This document shows positions 16,337 to 23,439 of a DNA stretch of 64,000 nucleotides, piece by piece; the first letter of the stretch is position 1; each line of letters starts with the position of its first letter. The translations under genes were made by a program, and so were the position numbers. The notes under the pieces are model-generated. The model did no database searches and was not told the DNA's origin. It worked only from the letters and a program-made list of their open reading frames with translations. The stretch is from Paenibacillus larvae subsp. larvae. GTDB lineage: Bacteria; Bacillota; Bacilli; Paenibacillales; NBRC-103111. Location of the stretch: NCBI RefSeq assembly GCF_002003265.1, contig NZ_CP019687.1:1240001-1304000 (forward strand). Direction: 5' to 3'.

Positions 16337-16338
16337 TA

Positions 16339-16367
16339 TTGTTAACTCTTGTTAAATTGGTTATAAT
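16339..16367 (+). promoter_or_regulatory. sigma-A promoter of the T-box/serS unit
   Basis: TTGTTA and TATAAT separated by exactly 17 bases, just downstream of a terminator and upstream of the T-box leader. Confidence 0.8.
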
Positions 16368-16373
16368 GACATA

Positions 16374-16571
16374 TATACATAATGCCATCATGTCGATGAA
16401 GAGCATCCAACTCGGAGACGTTTATGACAAGGACGGACAGAGGCTTCGTCCCCTAAATAAACCGGTACCATCCGTTAACGTGGAACCAAGCGGATTAGCC
16501 TTCGGGCTAATCAATTTGGGTGGCACCGCGAGCAAAAGCGCCCTCGTCCCAAAAAGATGAGGGCGCTTTTT
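16374..16571 (+). ncRNA. T-box leader of the seryl-tRNA synthetase gene
   Basis: GGGTGGCACCGCG (16518-16530) is the T-box motif that pairs with the tRNA acceptor end. It is followed by a terminator AGCGCCCTC / GAGGGCGCT with TTTTT (16537-16571). Upstream is a hairpin GTTTAT-GGACG / CGTCC-ATAAAC (about 16420-16460). The distance from the probable transcription start to the T-box motif is only about 145 bases, so Stem I must be short or atypical. I could not assign the specifier codon with confidence; the gene context predicts serine. Confidence 0.82.
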
Positions 16572-16596
16572 GTCTAGAAAAAGGAAGGAGCTGACC

Positions 16597-17886
16597 ATGT
16601 TAGACATTCGATTTATTCGTGAGAAGGCACAGTTGCTGCAAGAAATAGCGGATAATAAAAACATTTCCCTAAGTATTTACGACCTGCTGAAACTGGATGA
16701 GGAAAGAAGTCGGTTGCTGGTCCATGTGGAAAGCATCCGCAAACAGCGGAACGAATTAGCCAAACAGATTCCCATGCTGCTGGTACAGAAAAAAAATGAA
16801 GAGGCGGAGCAGTGCAAAGCTGAATCCAAACAGCTTCAAACCAGATTAGCAGATTCCGAACAGGAACTTAGACGGGTCCAATCCGCATTTGACGAAATGA
16901 TGCTGCTCGTTCCGAACATCGTCTCCCCGGATACTCCTGTCGGGAAATCGGACGCGGATAATGTCCCTGTCCGATATTGGGAGAAACCTGTCAAATTCCC
17001 TTTTGAGATTCAGGATCATGTCGTTCTTGGAAAAAATCTAGATTTGTTTGATTTACCAAGAGGGGTCAAGATGGCAGGCAGCCGCAATTATGTATTAAAA
17101 GGAGATGGGGTTTTACTCCACCGTGCCGTACAGCAGCTTGCCATTGATTTATTGCTTCGCAAAAACTTTACCCTGATGGATGTACCTGTCCTGGTACGGG
17201 AAGAATCCCTTCAAAATACGGGTTATTTCCCACTCGGCCGGGAACAGACTTTCTCCATCCGCAATGAGGATAAGTTTCTTGCGGGCACTTCGGAGGTATC
17301 ACTGGTTTCCTGCTTCAGCGGTGATATTGTGGATGTAACCGAACCGATCCGTTTGGCTGCCGCAACTTACTGTTTCCGTAAAGAAGTCGGGGCAGCAGGT
17401 AAAGACGTACGCGGACTTTACCGTGTTCATCAGTTTGCCAAAGTCGAACAAGTAGTTTTCTGCCGAAATGATCGGGACGAATCCGAATCGGTTCTACAGG
17501 AAATTACGGCAAATGCCGAGGAATTACTGCAGATGCTGGAACTCCCCTACCGTGTGGTCGCTGTCTGTACAGGAGATATGTCGCAAAAAACATATAAACA
17601 GTATGATATTGAGACTTGGATGCCTAGTCGCGGAGATTACGGTGAGACCCACTCGTCTTCAAATCTTCATGATTTCCAATCACGCCGTTCCAATATCCGC
17701 TACCGGGATGAAAGAGGTAATTTAGAGTATTGCCATACATTGAACAATACCGCGGTAGCTTCGCCGAGAATATTAATCCCTCTTCTCGAAAATCACCAGA
17801 GAGAAGATGGATCGGTCTATCTTCCGCCTGCTCTCCGCCCATACATGGGCGGCCGAAAAGAACTGAGAGCACCGAAATTTGACTAG
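16597..17886 (+). CDS. serS: seryl-tRNA synthetase, Thermus-like paralogue
   Basis: A 429-aa class II synthetase: N-terminal coiled-coil arm (about residues 28-105) that binds tRNA-Ser, then the catalytic domain with motif 2 (TYCFRKEVGAAGKD, RGLYRVHQF) and motif 3 (HTLNNTAVASPRILIPLLEN). Motif 3 has the NNTA-ASPRIL form known from Thermus-type SerRS, unlike the NGSGLAVGRT form of typical Bacillus SerRS. This suggests a transferred or duplicate enzyme under T-box control. I start at ATG 16597, which follows AAGGAAGGAG. Whether a second, housekeeping serS exists cannot be seen in this window. Confidence 0.88.
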   Translation: MLDIRFIREKAQLLQEIADNKNISLSIYDLLKLDEERSRLLVHVESIRKQRNELAKQIPMLLVQKKNEEAEQCKAESKQLQTRLADSEQELRRVQSAFDEMMLLVPNIVSPDTPVGKSDADNVPVRYWEKPVKFPFEIQDHVVLGKNLDLFDLPRGVKMAGSRNYVLKGDGVLLHRAVQQLAIDLLLRKNFTLMDVPVLVREESLQNTGYFPLGREQTFSIRNEDKFLAGTSEVSLVSCFSGDIVDVTEPIRLAAATYCFRKEVGAAGKDVRGLYRVHQFAKVEQVVFCRNDRDESESVLQEITANAEELLQMLELPYRVVAVCTGDMSQKTYKQYDIETWMPSRGDYGETHSSSNLHDFQSRRSNIRYRDERGNLEYCHTLNNTAVASPRILIPLLENHQREDGSVYLPPALRPYMGGRKELRAPKFD

Positions 17887-17950
17887 ATCAAAAGCATCAG
17901 ACGACCCATAAACAGATTGGGGAAATGACGGGTTATGCTGATAAAATAGA

Positions 17951-17993
17951 AATCGGGCGAAGGGAAGATTATCGATCCCTTCGCCCGATTTTA
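17951..17993. terminator. terminator after serS
   Basis: Perfect AATCGGGCGAAGGG / CCCTTCGCCCGATT stem, T-rich on the plus strand. Confidence 0.85.
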
Positions 17994-18028
17994 AACTAAA
18001 AGCAGTATCTGTAAAAACACTAATAGTT

Positions 18029-18103
18029 CTCTCATGACTAAAAGTCACGAGAATTCACCATATGTCGGTGTCTAGAGACACGCCTTATCCGAAACCGATT
18101 CAT
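18029..18103 (-). repeat. two-hairpin repeat (copy 2)
   Basis: The 30 bases at 18074-18103 are a perfect inverted copy of 5186-5215. The second block at 18029-18052 (TCTCGTGACT TTT AGTCATGAGA on the minus strand) matches 5246-5269 and forms a near-perfect hairpin. Order and orientation of the two blocks are the same as in copy 1, so this is one dispersed repeat unit, not chance. Confidence 0.8.
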
Positions 18104-18204
18104 CTCACAATTGAAATCACTAGTGTTCTCGGCTCATTTATAAAAACCAGAAACATCGAGACTATTCTGTAAAATGTTTTGCTTGAATTAAGTTTTACAT
18201 GCAT
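18100..18204 (-). CDS. possible 34-aa hydrophobic peptide
   Basis: A small frame with an excellent ribosome binding site (AGGAGG, 4 bases from ATG 18204) encodes MHVKLNSSKTFYRIVSMFLV and 14 more residues, with one hydrophobic stretch. Its stop codon lies inside the repeat that also follows the circular bacteriocin gene. It could be a small membrane peptide, or the leftover of a peptide gene that once shared the same downstream repeat. No homology is recognised. Confidence 0.35.
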   Translation of the reverse strand: MHVKLNSSKTFYRIVSMFLVFINEPRTLVISIVR

Positions 18205-18327
18205 TTCTCCTCCTCTTTCCTGCATTTTTTTGCATAAATCCCAGTATGCTTCATTTTCGAAAATCGTATATACCATTTTTAGAATAAAAAAATGTTGCGC
18301 TTAATTTTTGGAACAACTTTAGGTACA

Positions 18328-18396
18328 ATGAGCAGTAGAGGCTTGAATTATGAGAGCTTCCTGTCAGGTTAAGCCTTCAGCCGCTTCCCCGTTCTT
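18328..18396 (+). promoter_or_regulatory. structured leader of fhs, candidate folate-type riboswitch
   Basis: GAGC-AGTAGA-GGCTT ... AAGCC-TTCA-GCC-GCTT resembles the P1/P2 strands and RGUAGA element of the THF-I riboswitch, in a sensible place upstream of a tetrahydrofolate enzyme. It is about 30 bases shorter than known THF-I aptamers and the 3' consensus is only partly matched. It may equally be an unrelated hairpin. Confidence 0.25.
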
Positions 18397-18444
18397 TAAG
18401 AAAAGACAAAACTATACATACTTAGTCAAGAAAAGGAGCCGGAC

Positions 18445-20076
18445 ATGAAAAACATTCAATCCATTGCTGCAGCATTAGGTATACGTGAAGGTGAACTTGA
18501 TTTATACGGCAAGTATAAAGCCAAGCTTTCCGCAGATTTATGGGAACGAACAAAAAAACGCCAGGACGGAAAGCTTATCCTGGTTACGGCTATGAATCCT
18601 ACACCTGCTGGAGAAGGCAAGACACTGACTACTATTGGTCTCTCCCAGGCGATCAACAAATTAGGTCATTCTGCGATTGCAGCACTTCGTGAGCCTTCTC
18701 TTGGTCCTTGTATGGGAATAAAGGGCGGAGCTACGGGAAGCGGACGTTCTCAAGTGATTCCGATGGAGGACATTAACCTTCATTTCACCGGGGATATGCA
18801 CGCAATAACAGCCGCCCATAATCTGCTCTCCTCTATGATTGATAACCACATTCATCACGGCAATGAACTCGGAATTAATCCTAAGAAAATCGTCTGGAAA
18901 AGAGCCGTGGACATGAATGACCGTTCCTTGCGGCAGATTGTTATCGGTTTAGGTGACACAGGCGGAATGACCCGGGAAGACGGCTTTATGATCACAGTAG
19001 CTTCCGAAATTATGGCCATCCTCTGCTTGTGCGAGTCAATCACGAATCTCAAGAAGAAAATTGGCGAAATGATTGTAGCCTATACTTTTGATGGAAAACC
19101 TGTTACTGTAAGCCAGCTGAAAGCAGAGAGAGCCATGACCGTTCTTCTAAAAGATGCCATTCACCCTAATCTCGTGCAAACCATTAAAGAAACACCGGCT
19201 ATCATACACGGAGGCCCCTTCGGCAACATCGCCCATGGGTGCAGCAGCATTATCGGTACCCGCCTTGCCTTGAAACTGGCTGACTACGTGTGTACTGAAG
19301 CGGGATTCGGTGCCGATCTTGGCGCCGAAAAATTTTTCAACATCAAGTGCCGGAAATCCGGGCTGACTCCTCAAGCTGCGGTAATTGTCGCTACAATTAA
19401 AGCGCTCAAATATAATGCTGGCGTGCCGAAGCAGGAACTTCATTTGGAAAACCAGGAAGCCGTCAGGCACGGATTCGAAAATTTAAAGCGTCATATTGGA
19501 AATATCAGCCAATTCAGTATTCCACTGGTTGTCGCTTTAAACCATTTTTATACAGATACAGAAGAAGAAGTAGAAGCTTTCCTTCAGCTGTGCAGGGAAT
19601 TTAGAGTAGAGGCTGCTGTTTCCAAAGTGTGGGAATTGGGCGGTGAAGGAGGAGCGGAGCTGGCTCGCAAGATCATTGAATTGACCGAGGGTCAGTCCGG
19701 GAAACTTTCATTCACTTATGAAGACGGGGATTCGATCCCATCCAAGATCGAACAAATTGTCAGGAAGATCTATAGGGGGAAAACCGTTACCTATAGCCAA
19801 TCGGCGGAAAAATCCATCCGGCAAATCGAGGAGCTTGGCCTCAGCCATCTTCCGGTCTGTATAGCCAAAACCCAATATTCATTTTCGGATAATCCAAAGC
19901 TGCTTGGTGCACCGGTAGACTTTGAGATGCATGTCCGGGAAATTAAATTGTCCGCAGGTGCGGGTTTTATAGTGGTCATGATGGGACAAATTATGACTAT
20001 GCCCGCCCTGCCTAAACGCCCTTCAGCCGAACAACTGGATATTGACGGGAAGGGAACTATCCATGGATTGTTTTAA
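18445..20076 (+). CDS. fhs: formate--tetrahydrofolate ligase
   Basis: A 543-aa cytosolic enzyme that joins formate and tetrahydrofolate at the cost of ATP to give 10-formyl-THF for purine and fMet synthesis. The P-loop-like PTPAGEGKTLTTIGL is at residues 52-66, followed by REPSLGPCMGIKGGATGSG and the folate-region FGNIAHGCSSI. Length is close to the usual 555. ATG follows AAAAGGAG. It is transcribed alone and ends before a hairpin terminator. The leader holds a possible regulatory structure. Confidence 0.95.
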   Translation: MKNIQSIAAALGIREGELDLYGKYKAKLSADLWERTKKRQDGKLILVTAMNPTPAGEGKTLTTIGLSQAINKLGHSAIAALREPSLGPCMGIKGGATGSGRSQVIPMEDINLHFTGDMHAITAAHNLLSSMIDNHIHHGNELGINPKKIVWKRAVDMNDRSLRQIVIGLGDTGGMTREDGFMITVASEIMAILCLCESITNLKKKIGEMIVAYTFDGKPVTVSQLKAERAMTVLLKDAIHPNLVQTIKETPAIIHGGPFGNIAHGCSSIIGTRLALKLADYVCTEAGFGADLGAEKFFNIKCRKSGLTPQAAVIVATIKALKYNAGVPKQELHLENQEAVRHGFENLKRHIGNISQFSIPLVVALNHFYTDTEEEVEAFLQLCREFRVEAAVSKVWELGGEGGAELARKIIELTEGQSGKLSFTYEDGDSIPSKIEQIVRKIYRGKTVTYSQSAEKSIRQIEELGLSHLPVCIAKTQYSFSDNPKLLGAPVDFEMHVREIKLSAGAGFIVVMMGQIMTMPALPKRPSAEQLDIDGKGTIHGLF

Positions 20077-20127
20077 CAAACACGAAAAGTAAGGACAGTT
20101 TTCGAAAAATCACCTGTTCTTAGCTTT

Positions 20128-20163
20128 CAAAAAAGCCTGAAGCGGTAGAACCGTTCAGGGCTT
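20128..20163. terminator. terminator-like hairpin between fhs and UPF0756 gene
   Basis: GCCTGAAGCGG / CCGTTCAGGGC stem with A6 on the left, so the T run is best on the minus strand; a weaker hairpin (AAGGACAG / CTGTTCTT) lies just upstream. Confidence 0.6.
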
Positions 20164-20192
20164 CATCTTAACTATCACAAGGAGCTGTAACT

Positions 20193-20645
20193 ATGAGCCA
20201 TATTGATATGCCGGCTTTGCTGCTGCTATTACTTGCGGCACTGGGCCTTTTCAGCAACAACACGACCGTTTCCATCGCCATGATTGTACTGCTGCTGCTG
20301 CGAATCACAAATCTGCATCAAAGGTTTCCCTGGATAGAAAAATACGGTTTGACTGTAGGGATCGTCATTTTGACCATCGGTGTTATGTCCCCCATAGCAA
20401 GCGGGAAAATCACGATGGAAACGGTTCTCCATTCCTTTATTCATTGGAAATCCCTCCTGGCTGTTGCGGTAGGCATGCTTGTAGCTTTTCTCGGAGGAAG
20501 AGGTGTAACCCTGATGTCCAACCAGCCTACTATTGTAGCCGGGCTGCTGATCGGAACCATTCTCGGAGTTGCCTTGTTCGGAGGAGTACCGGTCGGACCT
20601 TTAATTGCAGCCGGGATCCTGTCATTAATTATCGGACAATCATGA
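20193..20645 (+). CDS. UPF0756 (DUF441) membrane protein
   Basis: A 150-aa protein with four hydrophobic segments matching the UPF0756/DUF441 family (YtwI of Bacillus subtilis). The conserved [20 protein letters not shown] and the C-terminal [20 protein letters not shown] are visible. No function is known for the family. AAGGAGCTGTAACT precedes the ATG. It converges on the hydroxylase-family gene on the other strand. Confidence 0.85.
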   Translation: MSHIDMPALLLLLLAALGLFSNNTTVSIAMIVLLLLRITNLHQRFPWIEKYGLTVGIVILTIGVMSPIASGKITMETVLHSFIHWKSLLAVAVGMLVAFLGGRGVTLMSNQPTIVAGLLIGTILGVALFGGVPVGPLIAAGILSLIIGQS

Positions 20646-20664
20646 TACATTGCATGAATTTGTT

Positions 20665-21282
20665 TTAATTTGCATTACCTTGTTTCGAATCCTTTTTCAC
20701 TGGGGTGGTGACTGTTTTTTCTATTTCGTTCTGTGAGGGGTCTGTACCGAAAACAGAGTCCAACACCGGATGAGTCACCCCGAACCAGTGCTTGTCATTC
20801 TTGTAGTGATGCAGCAGATGAAACTTCTTCATCCATTTGCCCCATGGTGTAATAGGCTGAATGGGACGGTGCGAAACAAAATGACTCCATTCATAATATA
20901 AATGATATGCCGTAAACCCGGCCATAACGGAACTTCCCAGATGAAAAGACCTGAACGCTAAAGAAAAAACAACCCAGAGCAAAAAATGATAAGGTACATT
21001 ATATTGGTTGGGTGTCAGCAGGAAAGTCATATTCAGCGGATCATGATGATGGGCATCATGGCCAACATGGGCTTTAGGCATTATTTTGGCGAAAAACCCG
21101 TGAAGCACAAAGCGGTGAACAAAATATTCAAGGAAGAAGAAAAAGACCACTCCTCCTATAACAGCTGTCCAGGACCACGGTTCATATGGCGTGAATAAAG
21201 CCGAACAACTGTAGATTATAAACATCAAACTAATAAACATGACTCTTTTGTCTGTCCAGAATTCTTTTAAGTAAGCTTTCAA
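20665..21282 (-). CDS. sterol desaturase/fatty acid hydroxylase family protein
   Basis: A 205-aa membrane protein with the full set of histidine boxes of the di-iron fatty acid hydroxylase superfamily: HRFVLHG, HVGHDAHHHDP, YYEWSHFVSH and HLLHHYKNDKHWFG. Four hydrophobic segments anchor it. It probably hydroxylates or desaturates a lipid at the membrane; the substrate (fatty acid, carotenoid or hopanoid) is unknown. It starts at TTG 21282 behind GGGGGGCGGAG. It stands alone. Confidence 0.82.
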   Translation of the reverse strand: MKAYLKEFWTDKRVMFISLMFIIYSCSALFTPYEPWSWTAVIGGVVFFFFLEYFVHRFVLHGFFAKIMPKAHVGHDAHHHDPLNMTFLLTPNQYNVPYHFLLWVVFSLAFRSFHLGSSVMAGFTAYHLYYEWSHFVSHRPIQPITPWGKWMKKFHLLHHYKNDKHWFGVTHPVLDSVFGTDPSQNEIEKTVTTPVKKDSKQGNAN

Positions 21283-21582
21283 TTCTCCGCCCCCCTTTCT
21301 TTATTAGTATATAGGGAAGCTTTCATTTGTACTATCCCAAATTTCTATTCTCCCTTCAGATGTTTTATTCAAACTTACTGTCCGACCTCCCGTTTGCTTC
21401 CATAAAATCCTGGTATAGTGCTTGTTTAAAACCGGTATTGCACTCTTGCTTTCCTGCAATTTAATTTTGCCATAGTTTCAGAGGCAGGGAAGAATTTTCT
21501 TGGGTTCTATTAGATGCCGAACTGCCGGTGTTCTGAAAATTATATATGAAATTAATCACATACTTTTTTCGGAAAATCATGT

Positions 21583-21802
21583 TATAATTTAACTAAGATC
21601 ATTTTGTAATTTTCCATTTTGAAAGCGCATTAAATTTAAGATTGCTGAAGACAATCGGCACTCTCTCCTTGGGGTGGAATTTTTATGGTCTCTAAGAAAA
21701 ACGGTTCTTGGAGATCGGCAAGCTACTTTCTCTTTGGTTGCTTTCAGACGAATCTCAGGTTTTGCAAAATGTTCATACATATACTATACGAGGAGAATCT
21801 AT
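21583..21802 (+). promoter_or_regulatory. ptsG promoter and structured leader
   Basis: TATAAT at 21583-21588 gives a probable -10. The roughly 200-base leader contains a hairpin (TCTCTAAGAA / TTCTTGGAGA, 21689-21714), a smaller one (GATTG / CAATC near 21641), and a weak CcpA-type site TGAAAGCGCATTAA at 21620. In related bacteria ptsG leaders carry a GlcT antitermination site. A RAT element could be here, but I cannot confirm it. No gene lies in 21283-21582. Confidence 0.4.
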
Positions 21803-23320
21803 ATGTTCAAAAAATTATTCGGCTTGCTCCAAAAGGTCGGAAAAGCATTAATGCTGCCTGTCGCTATTTTGCCTGCAGCGGGAATTCTACTTGCTTTCGG
21901 CAACCTGCTCCATAATCCCGACTTTTTGCAACTCGCTCCTTTTTTTCAAACACCCGTCATCCAGGGTCTAGCCAGCGTAATGGAAAATTCGGGAAGTATT
22001 GTGTTCAACAATTTATCTTTGCTGTTTGCTGTCGGAGTGGCAGTTGGTCTTGCTGAAGGGGAAGGTGTGGCCGGTCTTGCGGCCATTGTTGGCTATTTCA
22101 TCATGAATGTAACCATGGGGACTATTCTCGGGGTTACTCCCGCCCTGGTTGAAGGGAATATGGCCTATGCCAATGTACTTGGGATTGACACTCTCCAGAC
22201 AGGGGTATTCGGGGGAATCATTATAGGGATTCTTGCCGCCTATCTGTACCGGAGGTTTTTCAAAATCGAGCTGCCGTCTTACTTGGGATTTTTTGCAGGA
22301 AAACGGTTCGTCCCTATCGTCACGGCGGCCGCTTCCCTGTTAGTGGGAATCATCATGGTATTTCTCTGGCCGTATGCCCAAAGCGGATTAAACACATTTT
22401 CCCACAGCATGGTGGATTCTAACCCGACATTATCTGCCTTTATTTTCGGGGTTATTGAACGTTCCCTGATCCCCTTTGGCCTGCATCATATTTTCTATTC
22501 CCCTTTCTGGTTTGAATTCGGACAATATTTAAATAAAGCGGGACAACTGGTTCAGGGAGACCAGAAAATCTTTTTCGAGCAGATTAAGGACGGGGCTACT
22601 TTAACGGCAGGTACCTTTATGACCGGGAAGTTCCCGTTTATGATGTTCGGGCTTCCGGCTGCCGCCCTTGCCATGTACCATGAAGCAAAACCCGAAAAGA
22701 AAAAACTGGTTGCCGGTATTATGGGGTCGGCCGCTCTAACATCCTTCCTGACGGGAATCACTGAACCTATCGAATTTGCTTTCCTTTTCGTGGCTCCGTT
22801 GCTTTTTGCCATCCATGCTGTATTCGCGGGATTGTCCTTTATGACTATGCAGCTCCTGAATGTCAAAATCGGGATGACTTTCTCCGGCGGTATCATCGAC
22901 TTCATCTTATTCGGCGTCATTCCCAACCGTACCGCCTGGTGGCTCGTCATACCGGTAGGGCTTGTCATAGCGGTCATCTACTATTTCATGTTCCGTTTTG
23001 TCATTCGTAAATTCGATTTGAAAACACCCGGACGGGAGCCTGAAGAAGCAGAGAATGCCAAAGCGGGAGCTGGAGACAATAATGAGCTGCCGGCTCAAAT
23101 CCTGGAGGCTTTCGGAGGCGGGAAGAATATTTCTTCCCTGGACGCCTGCATTACCCGTCTCCGCATACAGGTGAACAACGTAGGTGAAGTCAATAAAGAA
23201 AGGCTTAAAGAGCTCGGGGCTGCCGGGGTGCTTGAAGTGGGCAACAACATTCAGGCCATCTTCGGTACACGGTCTGATACAATTAAATCCCAAATGAAAG
23301 AACTCATGCAAAAATTGTGA
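21803..23320 (+). CDS. ptsG: PTS glucose-type transporter, IIC-IIB
   Basis: A 505-aa sugar transporter of the phosphotransferase system. The N-terminal IIC domain (about 1-400) has [28 protein letters not shown] and [17 protein letters not shown], closest to glucose PtsG. A linker follows, then a IIB domain (about 430-505) with phospho-acceptor Cys in [10 protein letters not shown]. No IIA domain is fused, so a separate IIA (Crr-like) must serve it. ATG 21803 follows AGGAGAAT; longer upstream frames run through the leader. GlcNAc or a related sugar is possible but glucose is favoured. A terminator follows the stop. Confidence 0.88.
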   Translation: MFKKLFGLLQKVGKALMLPVAILPAAGILLAFGNLLHNPDFLQLAPFFQTPVIQGLASVMENSGSIVFNNLSLLFAVGVAVGLAEGEGVAGLAAIVGYFIMNVTMGTILGVTPALVEGNMAYANVLGIDTLQTGVFGGIIIGILAAYLYRRFFKIELPSYLGFFAGKRFVPIVTAAASLLVGIIMVFLWPYAQSGLNTFSHSMVDSNPTLSAFIFGVIERSLIPFGLHHIFYSPFWFEFGQYLNKAGQLVQGDQKIFFEQIKDGATLTAGTFMTGKFPFMMFGLPAAALAMYHEAKPEKKKLVAGIMGSAALTSFLTGITEPIEFAFLFVAPLLFAIHAVFAGLSFMTMQLLNVKIGMTFSGGIIDFILFGVIPNRTAWWLVIPVGLVIAVIYYFMFRFVIRKFDLKTPGREPEEAENAKAGAGDNNELPAQILEAFGGGKNISSLDACITRLRIQVNNVGEVNKERLKELGAAGVLEVGNNIQAIFGTRSDTIKSQMKELMQKL

Positions 23321-23394
23321 TTTCATTGATTCAGGATTCCTCCAGCTATCGGTAAGTTACCCGGACGAATTCCCGGAAGTACCTTTCCAAACGA

Positions 23395-23439
23395 TAGAAC
23401 CTCCAAATCCACTAACAAAGTGGAGATGGAGGTTCTGTT
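23395..23439 (+). terminator. ptsG terminator
   Basis: AGAACCTCC ... GGAGGTTCT stem with an inner CCAC / GTGG stem, then GTTTTA. It sits directly against the stop codon of the converging GH85 gene. Confidence 0.75.
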
